Part shown: piece by piece, positions 52,931 through 63,929 of the stretch | Layout of the letters: the number at the start of each line of letters is the position of its first letter | Numbering within the stretch: the stretch's first letter is position 1 | Assembly: GCF_025362505.1 (NCBI RefSeq) | Contig: NZ_JANYGG010000013.1 | Span: 1-64,000 of the forward strand | DNA: 64,000 nucleotides | Direction of reading: 5' to 3' | Origin: Sphingomonas sp. | GTDB lineage: Bacteria > Pseudomonadota > Alphaproteobacteria > Sphingomonadales > Sphingomonadaceae | Translations under genes and position numbers: made by a program | Notes under the pieces: model-generated | What the model saw: only the letters and a program-made list of their open reading frames with translations | What the model was told of the DNA's origin: nothing | Databases searched by the model: none

Positions 52931-53434
52931 GTGACTCACCGTATTGCCGATATCGATGCGTTCAAGGCCGCTGCGTTGAGCTGCCCGTTGCCACCGGCGG
53001 TGGAACTCATCGGCGAAAAATGGGCTTTCCTTATCTTGCGCGGTTCACTCAACGGGCTCGTCCACTTCGAGGAATTCCAGGCGGGTCTCGGCATCGCGCG
53101 GAACATCCTGTCCGACCGACTGGGCAAGCTCGTCGGCGGCGGGATTCTTGCCCGGACTCCCGACCCCGATGACCGCCGCAAGGTTAACTATTCGTTGACC
53201 GCGAAGGGGGAGGCCCTGCTGCCAGTCGTCCTGGCGCTCAGGCAGTGGGGCGAGGATTGGGGGCATGGGCGGCAGGAGCGTTTGCTGGTCGACCAACTCA
53301 GCGGTCAGCCGATCCAGCGGATCTGCGTACTAGGACGAGACGGCCGCGAATTGTCGGTCCGTGATCTGAAATGGGTCAGCCGCGCCGAAGCGGATGCGGC
53401 GCGCGGGGTGGCCAGCTTAGCGGCCAACGCTTGA
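52931..53434 (+). CDS. HxlR-type winged-helix transcriptional regulator
   Basis: CPLPPAVELIGEKWAFLILRGSLNGLVHFEEFQAGLGIARNILSDRLGKLVGGGILAR; GTG start. Confidence 0.88.
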   Translation: MTHRIADIDAFKAAALSCPLPPAVELIGEKWAFLILRGSLNGLVHFEEFQAGLGIARNILSDRLGKLVGGGILARTPDPDDRRKVNYSLTAKGEALLPVVLALRQWGEDWGHGRQERLLVDQLSGQPIQRICVLGRDGRELSVRDLKWVSRAEADAARGVASLAANA

Positions 53435-53527
53435 CGCAACTAGGTCGGCCGTGACCGGCACCGCCCTTCACTACTTCATTCATATAACGCTGTGGTAGAC
53501 TATCGCTGAATGACCGGCATTCGGCGA

Positions 53528-53869
53528 TTACTCGTAGTCGCCGCCCGATGGGCTCGGACGCGGCGGGGCGGCGGCGGTGAGGCGGAGCGCCTCGGCCGAG
53601 TCGGCCAGGCTCGCCAGCTCGTCGGTCTCGTCTTCGTCGTCGACGCGCAAGCGCTGCAGGCTAGACACGATCGCTTCCTCGAGATGCTTCGGCTTGACCG
53701 TCGCTTCGGCGATTTCGCGTAGCGCCACGACCGGGTTCTTGTCGCGATCGCGATCGATGGTCAGGTCGGCCCCGCCCGAGATCTGACGCGCGCGCTGCGC
53801 GGCCATCAGCACCAGGTCGAACCGGTTGGGAATCTTGTCGACGCAATCTTCGACGGTAACGCGCGCCAT
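53528..53869 (-). CDS. rpoZ: RNA polymerase omega subunit
   Basis: [58 protein letters not shown]. Confidence 0.97.
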   Translation of the reverse strand: MARVTVEDCVDKIPNRFDLVLMAAQRARQISGGADLTIDRDRDKNPVVALREIAEATVKPKHLEEAIVSSLQRLRVDDEDETDELASLADSAEALRLTAAAPPRPSPSGGDYE

Positions 53870-53997
53870 GGGTCGCCTCGCGGGTGAAGTGGATTCGGCA
53901 ATGCCGGAAAGCGAAGGCAACTAGGGAGGGGGCGCCGCAAAGTCAACGAAAAGGGTCCGCTTGCCTTGGCGGGCGAGCCGCCCCACACAACGACGCC

Positions 53998-55170
53998 ATG
54001 GCCGGCCCGACCGCAAGCGACCGCACCGTCACGATCGACGGCAACCAGCTGACCCTGCTGACCGAAGGGCCGCAGCGGCTGGCTGCGCTGCTCGGGCTTA
54101 TCGATGGCGCGAAGAAAAGCCTGCGCTTGCTATACTATATCTACACCGCCGACCGTTCGGGCGAGCAGGTCCGCGATGCGCTGATTCGCGCGGTCGATCG
54201 CGGAGTTGGTGTCGCACTACTGATCGACGGCTTCGGCAGCGGCAAGACGCCCGAAAACTATTTCCAGGATCTGCATGCCAAGGGCGCGCGCTTCTGCCGC
54301 TTCAATCCAGCCTATGGTCGCCGCTACCTTTTGCGCAATCACCAGAAACTGGCGCTTGCCGATTGCGAGACCGACAATTGCCGCGTCCTGATCGGCGGGT
54401 TCAATGTCGAGGACAGCTATTTCGGCACCGTCGAAGAAGGCGCGTGGCGTGACATCGGCTTAATCGTCGAAGGACCCGTCGCGCGACGCCTTGGACCATA
54501 TTACGACGCGCTGATGGGTTGGGCGCAGCACAAAGGCGCGCGGTTAAAAGCGTTGAGGGGTGTCGTGCGCCATTTCTCCGAAGGCGATGGTAAGTTGCAA
54601 TGGCAGTTTGGAGGACCGATGCAGCGCAAGTCACCGTGGACGCTCGCCACGGTCCATGACCTCGCCCAGGCCAAAAACCTCGACATGATCGCGGCCTATT
54701 TCGCGCCGATGGCAAGTATGCTCAGCCGCATCGCGAGGGTTGCAAGCACCGGCGGCCGAGTGCGGGTGGTCACCGCGAGCAAGTCCGACAATCGCGCGAC
54801 GATCGACGCGGCGCGCTTCACCTATTCAAGGCTGCTGCGCCGGCGGGTCGAGATGTTTGAATATCTGCCGACCAAGCTTCATTCAAAGCTTCTGATCATG
54901 GACAACGTGGTTCACATCGGCTCTTCGAACTTCGATATTCGCAGCCTCTATCTCAACATGGAAATGATGCTGCGCGTCGACGATCCCGACTTTGCGATGA
55001 TGATGCGCGGCTATTTCGAGCACGAGATCGGCGATTCGATCGCGGTCACGGCGAAGGTCCACAAGGACCGCGGCAACTGGTTCGAGCGGATCCGCTGGTG
55101 GATCGGGTTTTTCCTCGTGAACTCGCTCGATTTCACCGTGACGCGCCGGCTCGTGCGCCGCGAGAGCTGA
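53998..55170 (+). CDS. phospholipase D-like / cardiolipin synthase-like protein
   Basis: Two HKD-type motifs: HQKLALADCETDNCRVLIGGFN and HSKLLIMDNVVHIGSSNFD. Confidence 0.92.
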   Translation: MAGPTASDRTVTIDGNQLTLLTEGPQRLAALLGLIDGAKKSLRLLYYIYTADRSGEQVRDALIRAVDRGVGVALLIDGFGSGKTPENYFQDLHAKGARFCRFNPAYGRRYLLRNHQKLALADCETDNCRVLIGGFNVEDSYFGTVEEGAWRDIGLIVEGPVARRLGPYYDALMGWAQHKGARLKALRGVVRHFSEGDGKLQWQFGGPMQRKSPWTLATVHDLAQAKNLDMIAAYFAPMASMLSRIARVASTGGRVRVVTASKSDNRATIDAARFTYSRLLRRRVEMFEYLPTKLHSKLLIMDNVVHIGSSNFDIRSLYLNMEMMLRVDDPDFAMMMRGYFEHEIGDSIAVTAKVHKDRGNWFERIRWWIGFFLVNSLDFTVTRRLVRRES

Positions 55171-55173
55171 TCC

Positions 55174-55800
55174 CTATTTCTCGTCGCGCCACGCCCAGAA
55201 AAGCGTTGCCGGGGGGATATTGCGCCATTCGAACCCGCGCTCGATGCGTTCGAAGAAGGGCACGATGAAATCGCGCGCCTTGGCGGTGATCTGGTAAACC
55301 AGGAATGCGCCGCCGGGGCGGACGACGCGCGACGTCGCCGCACCGATCGCTTCGCCGACACCCGCCGGCAGCGTCGAGAAGGGCAATCCTGACAAGATAT
55401 AATCGGCTTTCTCGAAGCCATGAGCTGCAATGATTTTTTCGACATCGGCCGCCGATCCGGTGACCGCGATCAGCCGATCGTCGTCGATCTCGCCCTTCAG
55501 ATAAGCGGTGAAGTCCGGGTTCGTATCGATCGTGATCAGCGTCGCGTCGGCGCTGAGGCGATCGAGCACGGGGCGGGTGAACGTGCCGACGCCCGGTCCA
55601 TATTCGACGAACAGCTTCGTCGCCGTCCAATCGACCCGACCGAGCATCTTGTCGATGAGCCAGCCGCTCGACGGAATGATCGACCCGACCATCCGCGGAT
55701 GCTTGAGGAAGCCCTTGAGGAACTGGAGCTTCGGCGACCTCCGGTGCTTCCCGGCGATACGGCGCTGACCCTTAAGCGTGCGAGCGGTCGACAGGTTCAT
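55174..55800 (-). CDS. PmtA-like class I SAM-dependent (phospholipid N-)methyltransferase
   Basis: FLKGFLKHPRMVGSIIPSSGWLIDKML...FVEYGPGVGTFTRPVLDRL...YILSGLPFSTLP. Confidence 0.82.
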   Translation of the reverse strand: MNLSTARTLKGQRRIAGKHRRSPKLQFLKGFLKHPRMVGSIIPSSGWLIDKMLGRVDWTATKLFVEYGPGVGTFTRPVLDRLSADATLITIDTNPDFTAYLKGEIDDDRLIAVTGSAADVEKIIAAHGFEKADYILSGLPFSTLPAGVGEAIGAATSRVVRPGGAFLVYQITAKARDFIVPFFERIERGFEWRNIPPATLFWAWRDEK

Positions 55801-55907
55801 GGTAGCTCCGAGATGGCGGGAAGTTAGGTGCGTTCGCAAATGCGGCGCCGGTTGGCAAGGTCCCACGCCGCTTTGCGCTTCGGTCCGTCGCGGCTTAGGG
55901 GCAGGTC

Positions 55908-57230
55908 ATGCGCAGCGCTCGCTCATCACCGGTTCCGCCGACCCCGGTCGGCACGACGGCATTGCGCAATGTCCAGTTCCTGCTGCTGTTCGCGGCGATG
56001 CTGGTCGCGGCTGCGGGCAATACCGCGCTGCAATCAGTCATGCCGGCGATGGGGCGCGAGATCGGACTGGCCGATTTCTGGGTAGCGGTGGCTTATACCT
56101 GGTCGGCGATATTGTGGGTGCTGTTCGCCGGATACTGGGCGGAGAAAAGCGACCGCCATGGGCGCAAGCGCCTGATGCTGATGGGGGTCGGGGGATTCAT
56201 TGTCTCGATGACGCTGTGCGGCTTCGTCCTGCTAGCGGGACTGTCGCGGATGCTGTCGCCGGTGACGACATTCGTGCTTTTTGGTCTCGCGAGGGCGATC
56301 TATGGTTCTCTCGGCTGCGCGACGCCGAGCGCAACGCAGGCTTATCTCGCCGCCCGTACCCGCCGCTCGGGCCGCGTCGCCGCGCTGTCGTCGCTGTCCT
56401 CGTCGTTCGGGCTGGGCACCATAATGGGGCCGGCGCTGGCGCCATTGTTCGTGCTGCCGTTCGTCGGCCTGCCCGGCCCGCTGTTCGCCTTCGCGCTGAT
56501 TGCGGCGCTGGTGTACGTCGCGATCTGGCGCTGGCTGCCCGACGACAGTGGCGACCTTCGCATCAAGGGGCTTCGCGAGGGGCGCGGAGCGGCGATGAGC
56601 TATCCATCGATGGCCTCCGCGACGACCGGGGCGAGTGTCGTTGCCGCCACCGCGCCGCGCTCGGCCCGCGTCCGCTGGCGCGACCCGCGCATCAAGCAGT
56701 GGATGATCGCCGGGATCGTCTCCGGGCACGCCCAGGCGGCGACGCTCATCGCGCTGGGTTTTTTCGTCATCGACCGGCTGGGCCTCCCGCCGAGCGGATC
56801 GGAAATGCCGATCTCGATCGTGATGATGGCCGGCGCCTCGGCGACGCTGGCGGCGCAGTGGGGCCTGATCCCGCGGCTTTCACTCAGCCCGCGCACCCTG
56901 ATCATTGCCGGCTCGATCATCGCCGCGCTCGGCTGCGTCGCGACGATCGCCGCGGACAATCTCTACGGCCTGGTCATCGGCTTCGCGCTGTCGAGTCTCG
57001 GCTTCGGTTTCACTCGGCCCGGGTTCACGGCGGGCGCCAGTCTCGCCGTCCCGACCGCCGAGCAGGGCGGCGTCGCGGGCGCGATCACCGCCGCCAATGG
57101 CATCAGCTACGTCGCCGCGCCGTCGATCGGCATGGCACTTTACGGGATCAACCCCGCACTGCCATTCGCCGCCGCGGCGATGCTACTCGCCGGTCTTGCC
57201 TTTTGGGGTCACGCCCGGCTCGCTCGCTGA
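55908..57230 (+). CDS. MFS transporter
   Basis: 12-TM-like; AVAYTWSAILWVLFAGYWAEKSDRHGRKRLMLMGVGGF. Confidence 0.92.
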   Translation: MRSARSSPVPPTPVGTTALRNVQFLLLFAAMLVAAAGNTALQSVMPAMGREIGLADFWVAVAYTWSAILWVLFAGYWAEKSDRHGRKRLMLMGVGGFIVSMTLCGFVLLAGLSRMLSPVTTFVLFGLARAIYGSLGCATPSATQAYLAARTRRSGRVAALSSLSSSFGLGTIMGPALAPLFVLPFVGLPGPLFAFALIAALVYVAIWRWLPDDSGDLRIKGLREGRGAAMSYPSMASATTGASVVAATAPRSARVRWRDPRIKQWMIAGIVSGHAQAATLIALGFFVIDRLGLPPSGSEMPISIVMMAGASATLAAQWGLIPRLSLSPRTLIIAGSIIAALGCVATIAADNLYGLVIGFALSSLGFGFTRPGFTAGASLAVPTAEQGGVAGAITAANGISYVAAPSIGMALYGINPALPFAAAAMLLAGLAFWGHARLAR

Positions 57231-59534
57231 ACCCGGCGGCGGTCCCTTGCCGCCGCGAGATCGCAGCATCCCGGGAAGCACGAACCCGATCCCGCCGAGC
57301 GGCTTCACCGCGTCCGATTTGAGTGTGTTCTGGATCTGCTCATAGTCAGCGAGCATTTCGTCGGTCACCGACGCGCGCGTCTCGGTCAGCGCCGCTTCGA
57401 AATCGGCCATCGTCACTTCGCTCGAATCGAGCCCGCGGCGAAGCGCGGCAAGACCCGCGCGGCGGGTCAGATCCTCGAGGTCGGCGCCAGTAAAGCGCTC
57501 GGACCGTTCGGCCAGCGATTCGAGGTCGACGTCCTTCGCGATCGGCATTCCCGCGGTGTGAATCGCCAGGATCCGGCGGCGACCGGCGACGTCCGGAACG
57601 CCGACATAAATCAGCTCGTCGAACCGCCCCGGACGAAGCAGCGCGGGATCGATCAGGTTCGGCCGATTGGTCGCGCCGATCACGACGACATTGTTGAGCT
57701 CCTCCAGACCGTCCATCTCGGCCAGGATCGTATTGACCACCCGCTCGGTGACCTGTGGTTCACCCATCCCGGCACCCCGCGCGGGGACCAGCGAATCGAG
57801 CTCGTCGATGAAGATTACCGTCGGCGCGACCTGCCGCGCACGGGCGAACAGGCGGGCGATCTGCTGCTCGCTCTCGCCATACCATTTCGACAGCAGGTCG
57901 GACGATTTGACCGAGATGAAATTCGCCTGGCTCTCGCGCGCCGTCGCCTTGGCGAGCAACGTCTTGCCCGTGCCCGGCGGACCGTAAAGCAGGAACCCCT
58001 TGGCTGGCCTGATCCCGAGCCGCTTGAACGCCTCGGGATGCTTCAACGGCAGTTCGATTCCCTCGCGCAACTTGTCGCGCGACGCGTCGAGCCCGCCGAC
58101 ATCTTCCCAGCGCAGCGTCGGCACCTGGACCATCACTTCACGCATCGCCGAAGGCGACACCCGCTTCAGCGCATTCTCGAAATCGGCGGCGTCAACCGAT
58201 AGCGAATCGAGGATTTCGGGTGGAATGCTCGCTTCCTCGAGGTTGATTCGCGGCAGGATGCGGCGAACCGCTTCGAGCGCGGCTTCGCGGGTCAGCGCGG
58301 CGAGGTCGGCGCCGACGAAGCCGTAGGTGCGCTTCGCCAGTTCATCGAGGTCGATGTCCGGCGCGAGCGGCATGCCGCGCGTGTGGATGCCAAGGATCTC
58401 GCGGCGGCCGGGTTCGTCGGGAACGCCGACGACGATCTCGCGATCGAACCGGCCGGGGCGGCGAAGCGCCTCGTCGATTGCCTCGGGTCGATTGGTGGCG
58501 GCGATCACGACCAGGTTCTGGCGCGGCTCGATGCCATCCATCAGCGCCAGCAATTGCGCGACAAGCCTCTTTTCGGCCTCGCCCGACACCTGCCCGCGCT
58601 TGGGCGCGATCGAGTCGATTTCGTCGATGAAAATGATCGACGGCGCCGATTGCGCGGCCTGCTCGAACAGATCGCGCAATTTCTTCTCGCTCTCGCCATA
58701 GGCCGAGCCCATGATTTCGGGGCCGGCGATATGGAAGAACTGCGCCTCGCTCTCGTTGGCGACGGCGCGCGCCAGCCGCGTCTTGCCGGTGCCGGGCGGG
58801 CCGTGGAGGAGCACCCCCTTGGGCGGATCGACGCCGAGCCGCTGGAACAGCTCGGGATGGCGCAACGGCAACTCGATCATTTCGCGCAACGCGTCGATCG
58901 TCCCCTTCATTCCGCCCAGATCGTCATAGGTGACGTCGGCGCGGCGCTCACCGTCCTTCTTCGTGAATTCGGGCAGCAGTTCGACCACTGTCGAAGCTTC
59001 GATATGGACGATCCCGCGCGGAACCGTCGTGACGACGCGCAGCCGCACTTCCTGCAACGCGAAGGCCGGGGCGTTGAGCAGCTGGCGCACATGTTCGGGC
59101 ATGTCGGCATTCACCCGCTGGTGGCCCGCGGTCGCGACAGTATCGCCCTCGGTCAGCGGCCGCCCTTCGAAGCTGCGCTTCAACGCCTCGGCCGATCCGG
59201 TGAGCCGAACCTGCTCGGCGGCGGGAGCGAACACGACGCGCGTCGCAGCTTTCGACTCGACCTTGCGAACCTCGACATAGTCGCCTGAGCCAACTCCCGC
59301 ATTGGCGCGCTGGAGCCCGTCCAGGCGGATGATCTCGAGCCCCTCGTCATCGCCATAAGGCCCGATCGCCCGGGCGGCGGTCGAGCGCTTGCCGACGATC
59401 TCGATCACGTCACCCTCGGCCAGCCCTAGCTGCTGCATCCATTTCGCGGGCAGCCGCGCGACCCCGCGGCCGCTGTCGACCGGGGGCAGGTTGGCCACCT
59501 GCAGGCGGCGGGCCTGCGTGTCGACATCGGCCAT
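57183..59534 (-). CDS. CDC48/VAT family AAA ATPase (N-domain plus two AAA modules)
   Basis: Walker A/B pairs in D1 (GPPGTGKTRLARAVANESEAQFF...IIFIDEIDSIAPKRG) and D2 (GPPGTGKTLLAKATARESQANFI...VIFIDELDSLVPARG); N-terminal double-psi-barrel-like region. Confidence 0.95.
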   Translation of the reverse strand: MADVDTQARRLQVANLPPVDSGRGVARLPAKWMQQLGLAEGDVIEIVGKRSTAARAIGPYGDDEGLEIIRLDGLQRANAGVGSGDYVEVRKVESKAATRVVFAPAAEQVRLTGSAEALKRSFEGRPLTEGDTVATAGHQRVNADMPEHVRQLLNAPAFALQEVRLRVVTTVPRGIVHIEASTVVELLPEFTKKDGERRADVTYDDLGGMKGTIDALREMIELPLRHPELFQRLGVDPPKGVLLHGPPGTGKTRLARAVANESEAQFFHIAGPEIMGSAYGESEKKLRDLFEQAAQSAPSIIFIDEIDSIAPKRGQVSGEAEKRLVAQLLALMDGIEPRQNLVVIAATNRPEAIDEALRRPGRFDREIVVGVPDEPGRREILGIHTRGMPLAPDIDLDELAKRTYGFVGADLAALTREAALEAVRRILPRINLEEASIPPEILDSLSVDAADFENALKRVSPSAMREVMVQVPTLRWEDVGGLDASRDKLREGIELPLKHPEAFKRLGIRPAKGFLLYGPPGTGKTLLAKATARESQANFISVKSSDLLSKWYGESEQQIARLFARARQVAPTVIFIDELDSLVPARGAGMGEPQVTERVVNTILAEMDGLEELNNVVVIGATNRPNLIDPALLRPGRFDELIYVGVPDVAGRRRILAIHTAGMPIAKDVDLESLAERSERFTGADLEDLTRRAGLAALRRGLDSSEVTMADFEAALTETRASVTDEMLADYEQIQNTLKSDAVKPLGGIGFVLPGMLRSRGGKGPPPGSASEPGVTPKGKTGE

Positions 59535-59681
59535 GGTCTTCTCCAGCTCTTCAGATTGAAAACAGTTCGCGGGTGAGGAACGACGCCAGCTCCGTAAGGG
59601 TCCAATGTAGGCCAAGCTCGCCGGGGATAAAGGGGCGGCGGTTTTCCTGTTCCGCGCGGCCTGCGCTGCTATGCTACCGCG

Positions 59682-60887
59682 ATGACCGACATGTCGATCC
59701 GGGACCGCCGCGCTGGCCAACTGCTGATCGCCAGCGCCGGGCTGGCGCTCCTGATCGCCAACTCGCCGTGGGCGGGCGGGTGGGACGCGCTGCTCCACGC
59801 GCATGTCGGACCGGTGGTACCGCGCCTTGGCCAACTCTCGCTGCATGGCGCGGTGGCCGATGGTGCGATGGCGCTGTTCTTCCTGCTCGTCGGGCTCGAG
59901 GTGAAGCGCGAGTGGTTCGAGGGTCGTCTTGCGACCCCCGCCGCGCGACGGCTGCCGATCGTCGCGGCGGTCGCGGGAATGGGGGTGCCCGCGCTGGTCT
60001 ATCTCGCCGTGACAGGCGGCGCGGCGACCATGCGCAGCGGCTGGGCGATCCCGGCGGCGACCGACATCGCGTTCGCAGTCGGCATCCTTGCCTTGCTGGG
60101 CCCGCGCGCTCCGCCATCGCTCAAGCTCTTGCTCGTCACCATCGCGATCGTCGACGACATCGGTGCGGTCATCATCATCGCAGCGGCCTATACGCGCGGG
60201 CTCGACGTGCTGGCGCTCGGAGGGGCACTGGGCATCGTCGGCGTCATGGTGGGAATGAACCGCTTCGGCGTGCGTCGGCTCGCCCCTTATCTCATCGGCT
60301 TCGCATTGCTCTGGCTGGCGATGCTGGCCAGCGGAGTGCACCCAACCGTCGCTGGCGTGGTTGCCGCGCTGACCATCCCGCTGCGCGCGCCCGACGGCAC
60401 TTCGCCGCTGCGCCGGCTGGAGCATGCGATCCACCCGTGGGTGATGTTCGGCGTCGTCCCGCTGTTCGGCCTCGTCAGCGCGGGCGTGTCGCTGTCCGGC
60501 GGGCTGACGGCGCTCGCTCAGCCGCTCTCGCTCGGGGTCGCGCTTGGCCTGTTCGTGGGCAAGCAGGTCGGGGTCGGAGGCGCCCTCTGGCTGGCGATCC
60601 GCTCGGGCCTCGCGCCGCGGCCCGCCGGGACCACCTCCGCGCAACTCTACGGCGCGGCGCTGCTGTGCGGGATCGGCTTCACCATGAGCCTGTTCATCGG
60701 CGCGCTGGCCTTTCCCGACAACTCGCAAGCGATCGACGCCGCCAAGCTCGGCACGCTCGCCGGCTCGCTCCTGTCGGGCCTCGCCGGCTACCTCGTCCTG
60801 CGCCGGGCAACCGCCGAAGAATGTCCGCCCGACGACGCACTCGAAGCCCGCAAGATCTTCGCCTGCGACGAACCGCCAGAGCGCTAG
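59682..60887 (+). CDS. nhaA: Na+/H+ antiporter NhaA
   Basis: ALFFLLVGLEVKREWFEGRL...WAIPAATDIAFAVGILALLGPRAPPSLKLLLVTIAIVDDIGAVIIIA. Confidence 0.96.
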   Translation: MTDMSIRDRRAGQLLIASAGLALLIANSPWAGGWDALLHAHVGPVVPRLGQLSLHGAVADGAMALFFLLVGLEVKREWFEGRLATPAARRLPIVAAVAGMGVPALVYLAVTGGAATMRSGWAIPAATDIAFAVGILALLGPRAPPSLKLLLVTIAIVDDIGAVIIIAAAYTRGLDVLALGGALGIVGVMVGMNRFGVRRLAPYLIGFALLWLAMLASGVHPTVAGVVAALTIPLRAPDGTSPLRRLEHAIHPWVMFGVVPLFGLVSAGVSLSGGLTALAQPLSLGVALGLFVGKQVGVGGALWLAIRSGLAPRPAGTTSAQLYGAALLCGIGFTMSLFIGALAFPDNSQAIDAAKLGTLAGSLLSGLAGYLVLRRATAEECPPDDALEARKIFACDEPPER

Positions 60888-61819
60888 CCCGGAAGCTTCT
60901 CGGTCAGCTCCGGAACGATCTTGAACAGGTCACCGACCAGGCCGACGTCTGCCACCTGGAAGATCGGGGCGTCCTCGTCCTTGTTGATGGCGACGATGAT
61001 CTTGCTGTCCTTCATTCCCGCAAGGTGCTGGATCGCGCCCGAGATGCCGATCGCCAGATAGACTTCGGGCGCGACGATCTTGCCCGTCTGGCCGACCTGG
61101 TAATCGTTGGGCGCATAGCCTGCGTCGACCGCGGCGCGCGAGGCGCCGACGCCGGCGCCAAGCTTGTCGGCAAGCGGGTCGATCAGCGCGTGGAACTGCT
61201 CCGACGAACCCAAAGCACGGCCGCCCGAGACGATGATCTTGGCGCTGGTCAACTCGGGCCGCTCGGATTTCGCCAGTTCGGCCGAGACGAACCTCGCCTT
61301 ACCGCTGTTGCCCGACGCGTCGACGGTCTCGATCGTCCCCGATCCGCCTTCGGTCGCGGCCTTCTCGAAGGCGGTGCCGCGTACCGTGACGACAATCTTC
61401 GCATCCCTCGACCTGACCGTAGCAATCGCGTTGCCGGCATAGATCGGGCGGGTGAAGGTGTTATCGCCCTCGACCGAGGTGATATCCGACAGTTGCATCA
61501 CGTCGAGCAGCGCGGCGACGCGCGGGGCAATGTTGCGCCCGGCAGTGGTCGACGGGACGACGAACGCGTCGTGATCGGCCATCAGCCGCACCGCGACCGG
61601 CGCGACCGCTTCCGCGAGTTGATGCTCGAGCGCCGGGGACTCGGCGACATGGACCTTGCCGACGCCGGCGATCTTCGCCGCCGCCTCGGCTACCGCGCCG
61701 ACATTGGCGCCGGTCACGAGCAGGTGCACTTCGCCCATCTGCGCCGCGGCGGTCACCGCGGGCAGGGTGGCATCCTTGACCACCGCGCCATCATGTTCGA
61801 CGAATACCAGCGTCTTCAT
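60884..61819 (-). CDS. etfA: electron transfer flavoprotein alpha subunit
   Basis: [100 protein letters not shown]. Confidence 0.97.
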   Translation of the reverse strand: MKTLVFVEHDGAVVKDATLPAVTAAAQMGEVHLLVTGANVGAVAEAAAKIAGVGKVHVAESPALEHQLAEAVAPVAVRLMADHDAFVVPSTTAGRNIAPRVAALLDVMQLSDITSVEGDNTFTRPIYAGNAIATVRSRDAKIVVTVRGTAFEKAATEGGSGTIETVDASGNSGKARFVSAELAKSERPELTSAKIIVSGGRALGSSEQFHALIDPLADKLGAGVGASRAAVDAGYAPNDYQVGQTGKIVAPEVYLAIGISGAIQHLAGMKDSKIIVAINKDEDAPIFQVADVGLVGDLFKIVPELTEKLPG

Positions 61820-62565
61820 GCGATCACTCCCAGAGCCTTGAGTTTTGCGACCAGTTCATCGACCGATCCCACCTTGACGCCGGCGGTGCGTTTCGCCGGC
61901 TCGATCACCTTGAGCGTCTCGAGCCGGGGCGTGACATCGACGCCGTAATCGGCCGGGGTCTTGTGCACGAACGGCTTCGACTTGGCCTTCATGATGTTCG
62001 GCAGGCTGGCGTAGCGCGGCTCGTTGAGGCGAAGATCGGTGGTCACGATCGCCGGCACGGTCAGCGCGACCGTCTCGAGCCCGCCGTCGACTTCACGGAT
62101 GACGTTGACCGTGTCGCCGACGACCTCGACCTTGCTGGCGAATGTCCCCTGCGGCCAGTCGAGCAGTGCGCCGAGCATTTGCCCGACCTGGTTCGAATCA
62201 TCGTCGATCGCCTGCTTGCCGAGGATGAACAGGTCGGGCTGTTCTTCCTGCGCGACCTTGGCGAGCAGCTTGGCGACGCCGAGCGGTTCGACATCTTCTT
62301 CGGACATGATCAGGATCGCGCGATCCGCGCCCATCGCGAGCGCGGTGCGGAGCGTTTCCTGTGCCTTGGCCGGCCCGATCGAGACCGCGACGACTTCGGT
62401 CGCGACCCCCTTTTCGCGCAGACGAAGCGCTTCCTCTACGGCGATTTCGTCGAACGGGTTCATCGACATCTTGACGTTGGCGAGGTCGACCCCGCTGCCG
62501 TCCATCTTGATGCGCGGCTTGACATTGTAATCGATCACTCGCTTGACCGCGACCAGCACCTTCAT
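61816..62565 (-). CDS. etfB: electron transfer flavoprotein beta subunit
   Basis: [51 protein letters not shown]. Confidence 0.97.
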   Translation of the reverse strand: MKVLVAVKRVIDYNVKPRIKMDGSGVDLANVKMSMNPFDEIAVEEALRLREKGVATEVVAVSIGPAKAQETLRTALAMGADRAILIMSEEDVEPLGVAKLLAKVAQEEQPDLFILGKQAIDDDSNQVGQMLGALLDWPQGTFASKVEVVGDTVNVIREVDGGLETVALTVPAIVTTDLRLNEPRYASLPNIMKAKSKPFVHKTPADYGVDVTPRLETLKVIEPAKRTAGVKVGSVDELVAKLKALGVIA

Positions 62566-62625
62566 TCGTGTGTCCTCTCGTGTCCGTCACCCGGGCTGTG
62601 CCCACGGGGCGACGATGTTGTTATT

Positions 62626-63825
62626 TCAGGCAGCCTTTTTAACCTCGGCGACAATCTTTCGCGCCGCATCGCCAAGATCATTGGCGGCGACAATCGGGAG
62701 TCCCGAGTGGGCGAGGATGTCCTTGCCCTCCTGCACGTTGGTACCTTCCAGCCGAACGACCAGCGGCACCGACAGATTCACTTCCTTTGCCGCCGCGACA
62801 ATGCCGTCGGCGATGATGTCGCACTTCATGATTCCGCCGAAGATGTTGACGAGGATGCCCTTCACCGCCGGATCGCTCAGGATGATCTTGAACGCGGCGG
62901 TGACCTTTTCCTTGGTCGCGCCGCCGCCGACATCGAGGAAGTTGGCCGGGAAGGCGCCGTTCAGCTTGATGATGTCCATCGTCGCCATCGCCAGCCCCGC
63001 GCCGTTGACCATGCAGCCGATGTCGCCGTCCAGCTTGATATAGGCGAGGTCGTACTTCGATGCCTCGATCTCGGCCGGGTCCTCCTCGGCGAGGTCGCGC
63101 AACTCGGCGAGGTCCTTGTGGCGGAACATCGCGTTGGAATCGAAGCTCACTTTCGCATCGAGCACGGTCAACTTGCCGTCTTCGGTCACCGCCAGCGGGT
63201 TGATCTCGATTTGCTCGGCGTCGGTGCCGAGAAAGGCGTCGTACAACTTGGACGCGACCGACGCGGCCTGCTTCGCCAGATTGTTGGTCAAGCCCAGCGC
63301 GGCCGCTACCGACCGTCCGTGATGCGGCATGAAGCCGGTCGCCGGGTCAATCGTGATGGTGTGGATCTTATCGGGCGTTTCATGGGCGACATGCTCGATG
63401 TCCATCCCGCCCTCGGTCGAGACGACCATCGCCACCCGTCCTGAATCGCGATCGACCAGCAGCGCGAGGTAGAACTCCTTGGCGATGTCCACCCCGTCGG
63501 TAATGTACAGCCGCTGGACCTGCTTGCCATGCTCCCCGGTCTGGATCGTGACCAGCGCCTTGCCGAGCATCTCCTCCGCATGCGCGCGCACTTCCTCGAT
63601 CGATTTGGCCAGCCGCACCCCGCCCTTGGCATCGGGACCGAGTTCCTTGAACTTGCCTTTGCCGCGCCCGCCGGCGTGGATTTGCGCCTTGACCACCCAC
63701 AACGGTCCGGGAAGCTTGCTCGCCGCTGCGACGGCTTCATCGGCGGTCATCGCGGCATAGCCAGCAGGAACCGGCACGCCATATTTCGCGAGCAATTCCT
63801 TGGCCTGATATTCGTGGATATTCAT
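62626..63825 (-). CDS. sucC: succinate-CoA ligase (ADP-forming) beta subunit
   Basis: [61 protein letters not shown]. Confidence 0.98.
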   Translation of the reverse strand: MNIHEYQAKELLAKYGVPVPAGYAAMTADEAVAAASKLPGPLWVVKAQIHAGGRGKGKFKELGPDAKGGVRLAKSIEEVRAHAEEMLGKALVTIQTGEHGKQVQRLYITDGVDIAKEFYLALLVDRDSGRVAMVVSTEGGMDIEHVAHETPDKIHTITIDPATGFMPHHGRSVAAALGLTNNLAKQAASVASKLYDAFLGTDAEQIEINPLAVTEDGKLTVLDAKVSFDSNAMFRHKDLAELRDLAEEDPAEIEASKYDLAYIKLDGDIGCMVNGAGLAMATMDIIKLNGAFPANFLDVGGGATKEKVTAAFKIILSDPAVKGILVNIFGGIMKCDIIADGIVAAAKEVNLSVPLVVRLEGTNVQEGKDILAHSGLPIVAANDLGDAARKIVAEVKKAA

Positions 63826-63929
63826 CGATGATTCCCGGGTGGCGAGGATATCGGCCCTTAAGCATGACTTGCGCCACGATGCAAAATGCATCCTCCCTTC
63901 GATCAGCGTGAGCTGCTAAAGAACGAGCC

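Noticed and set aside
59535-60728. N-terminal extension of the CDC48 ORF to 1181 aa
   Set aside because: Antisense to nhaA with H/R/D/E-rich artefactual composition; MADVDTQ start at 59534 fits CDC48 proteins
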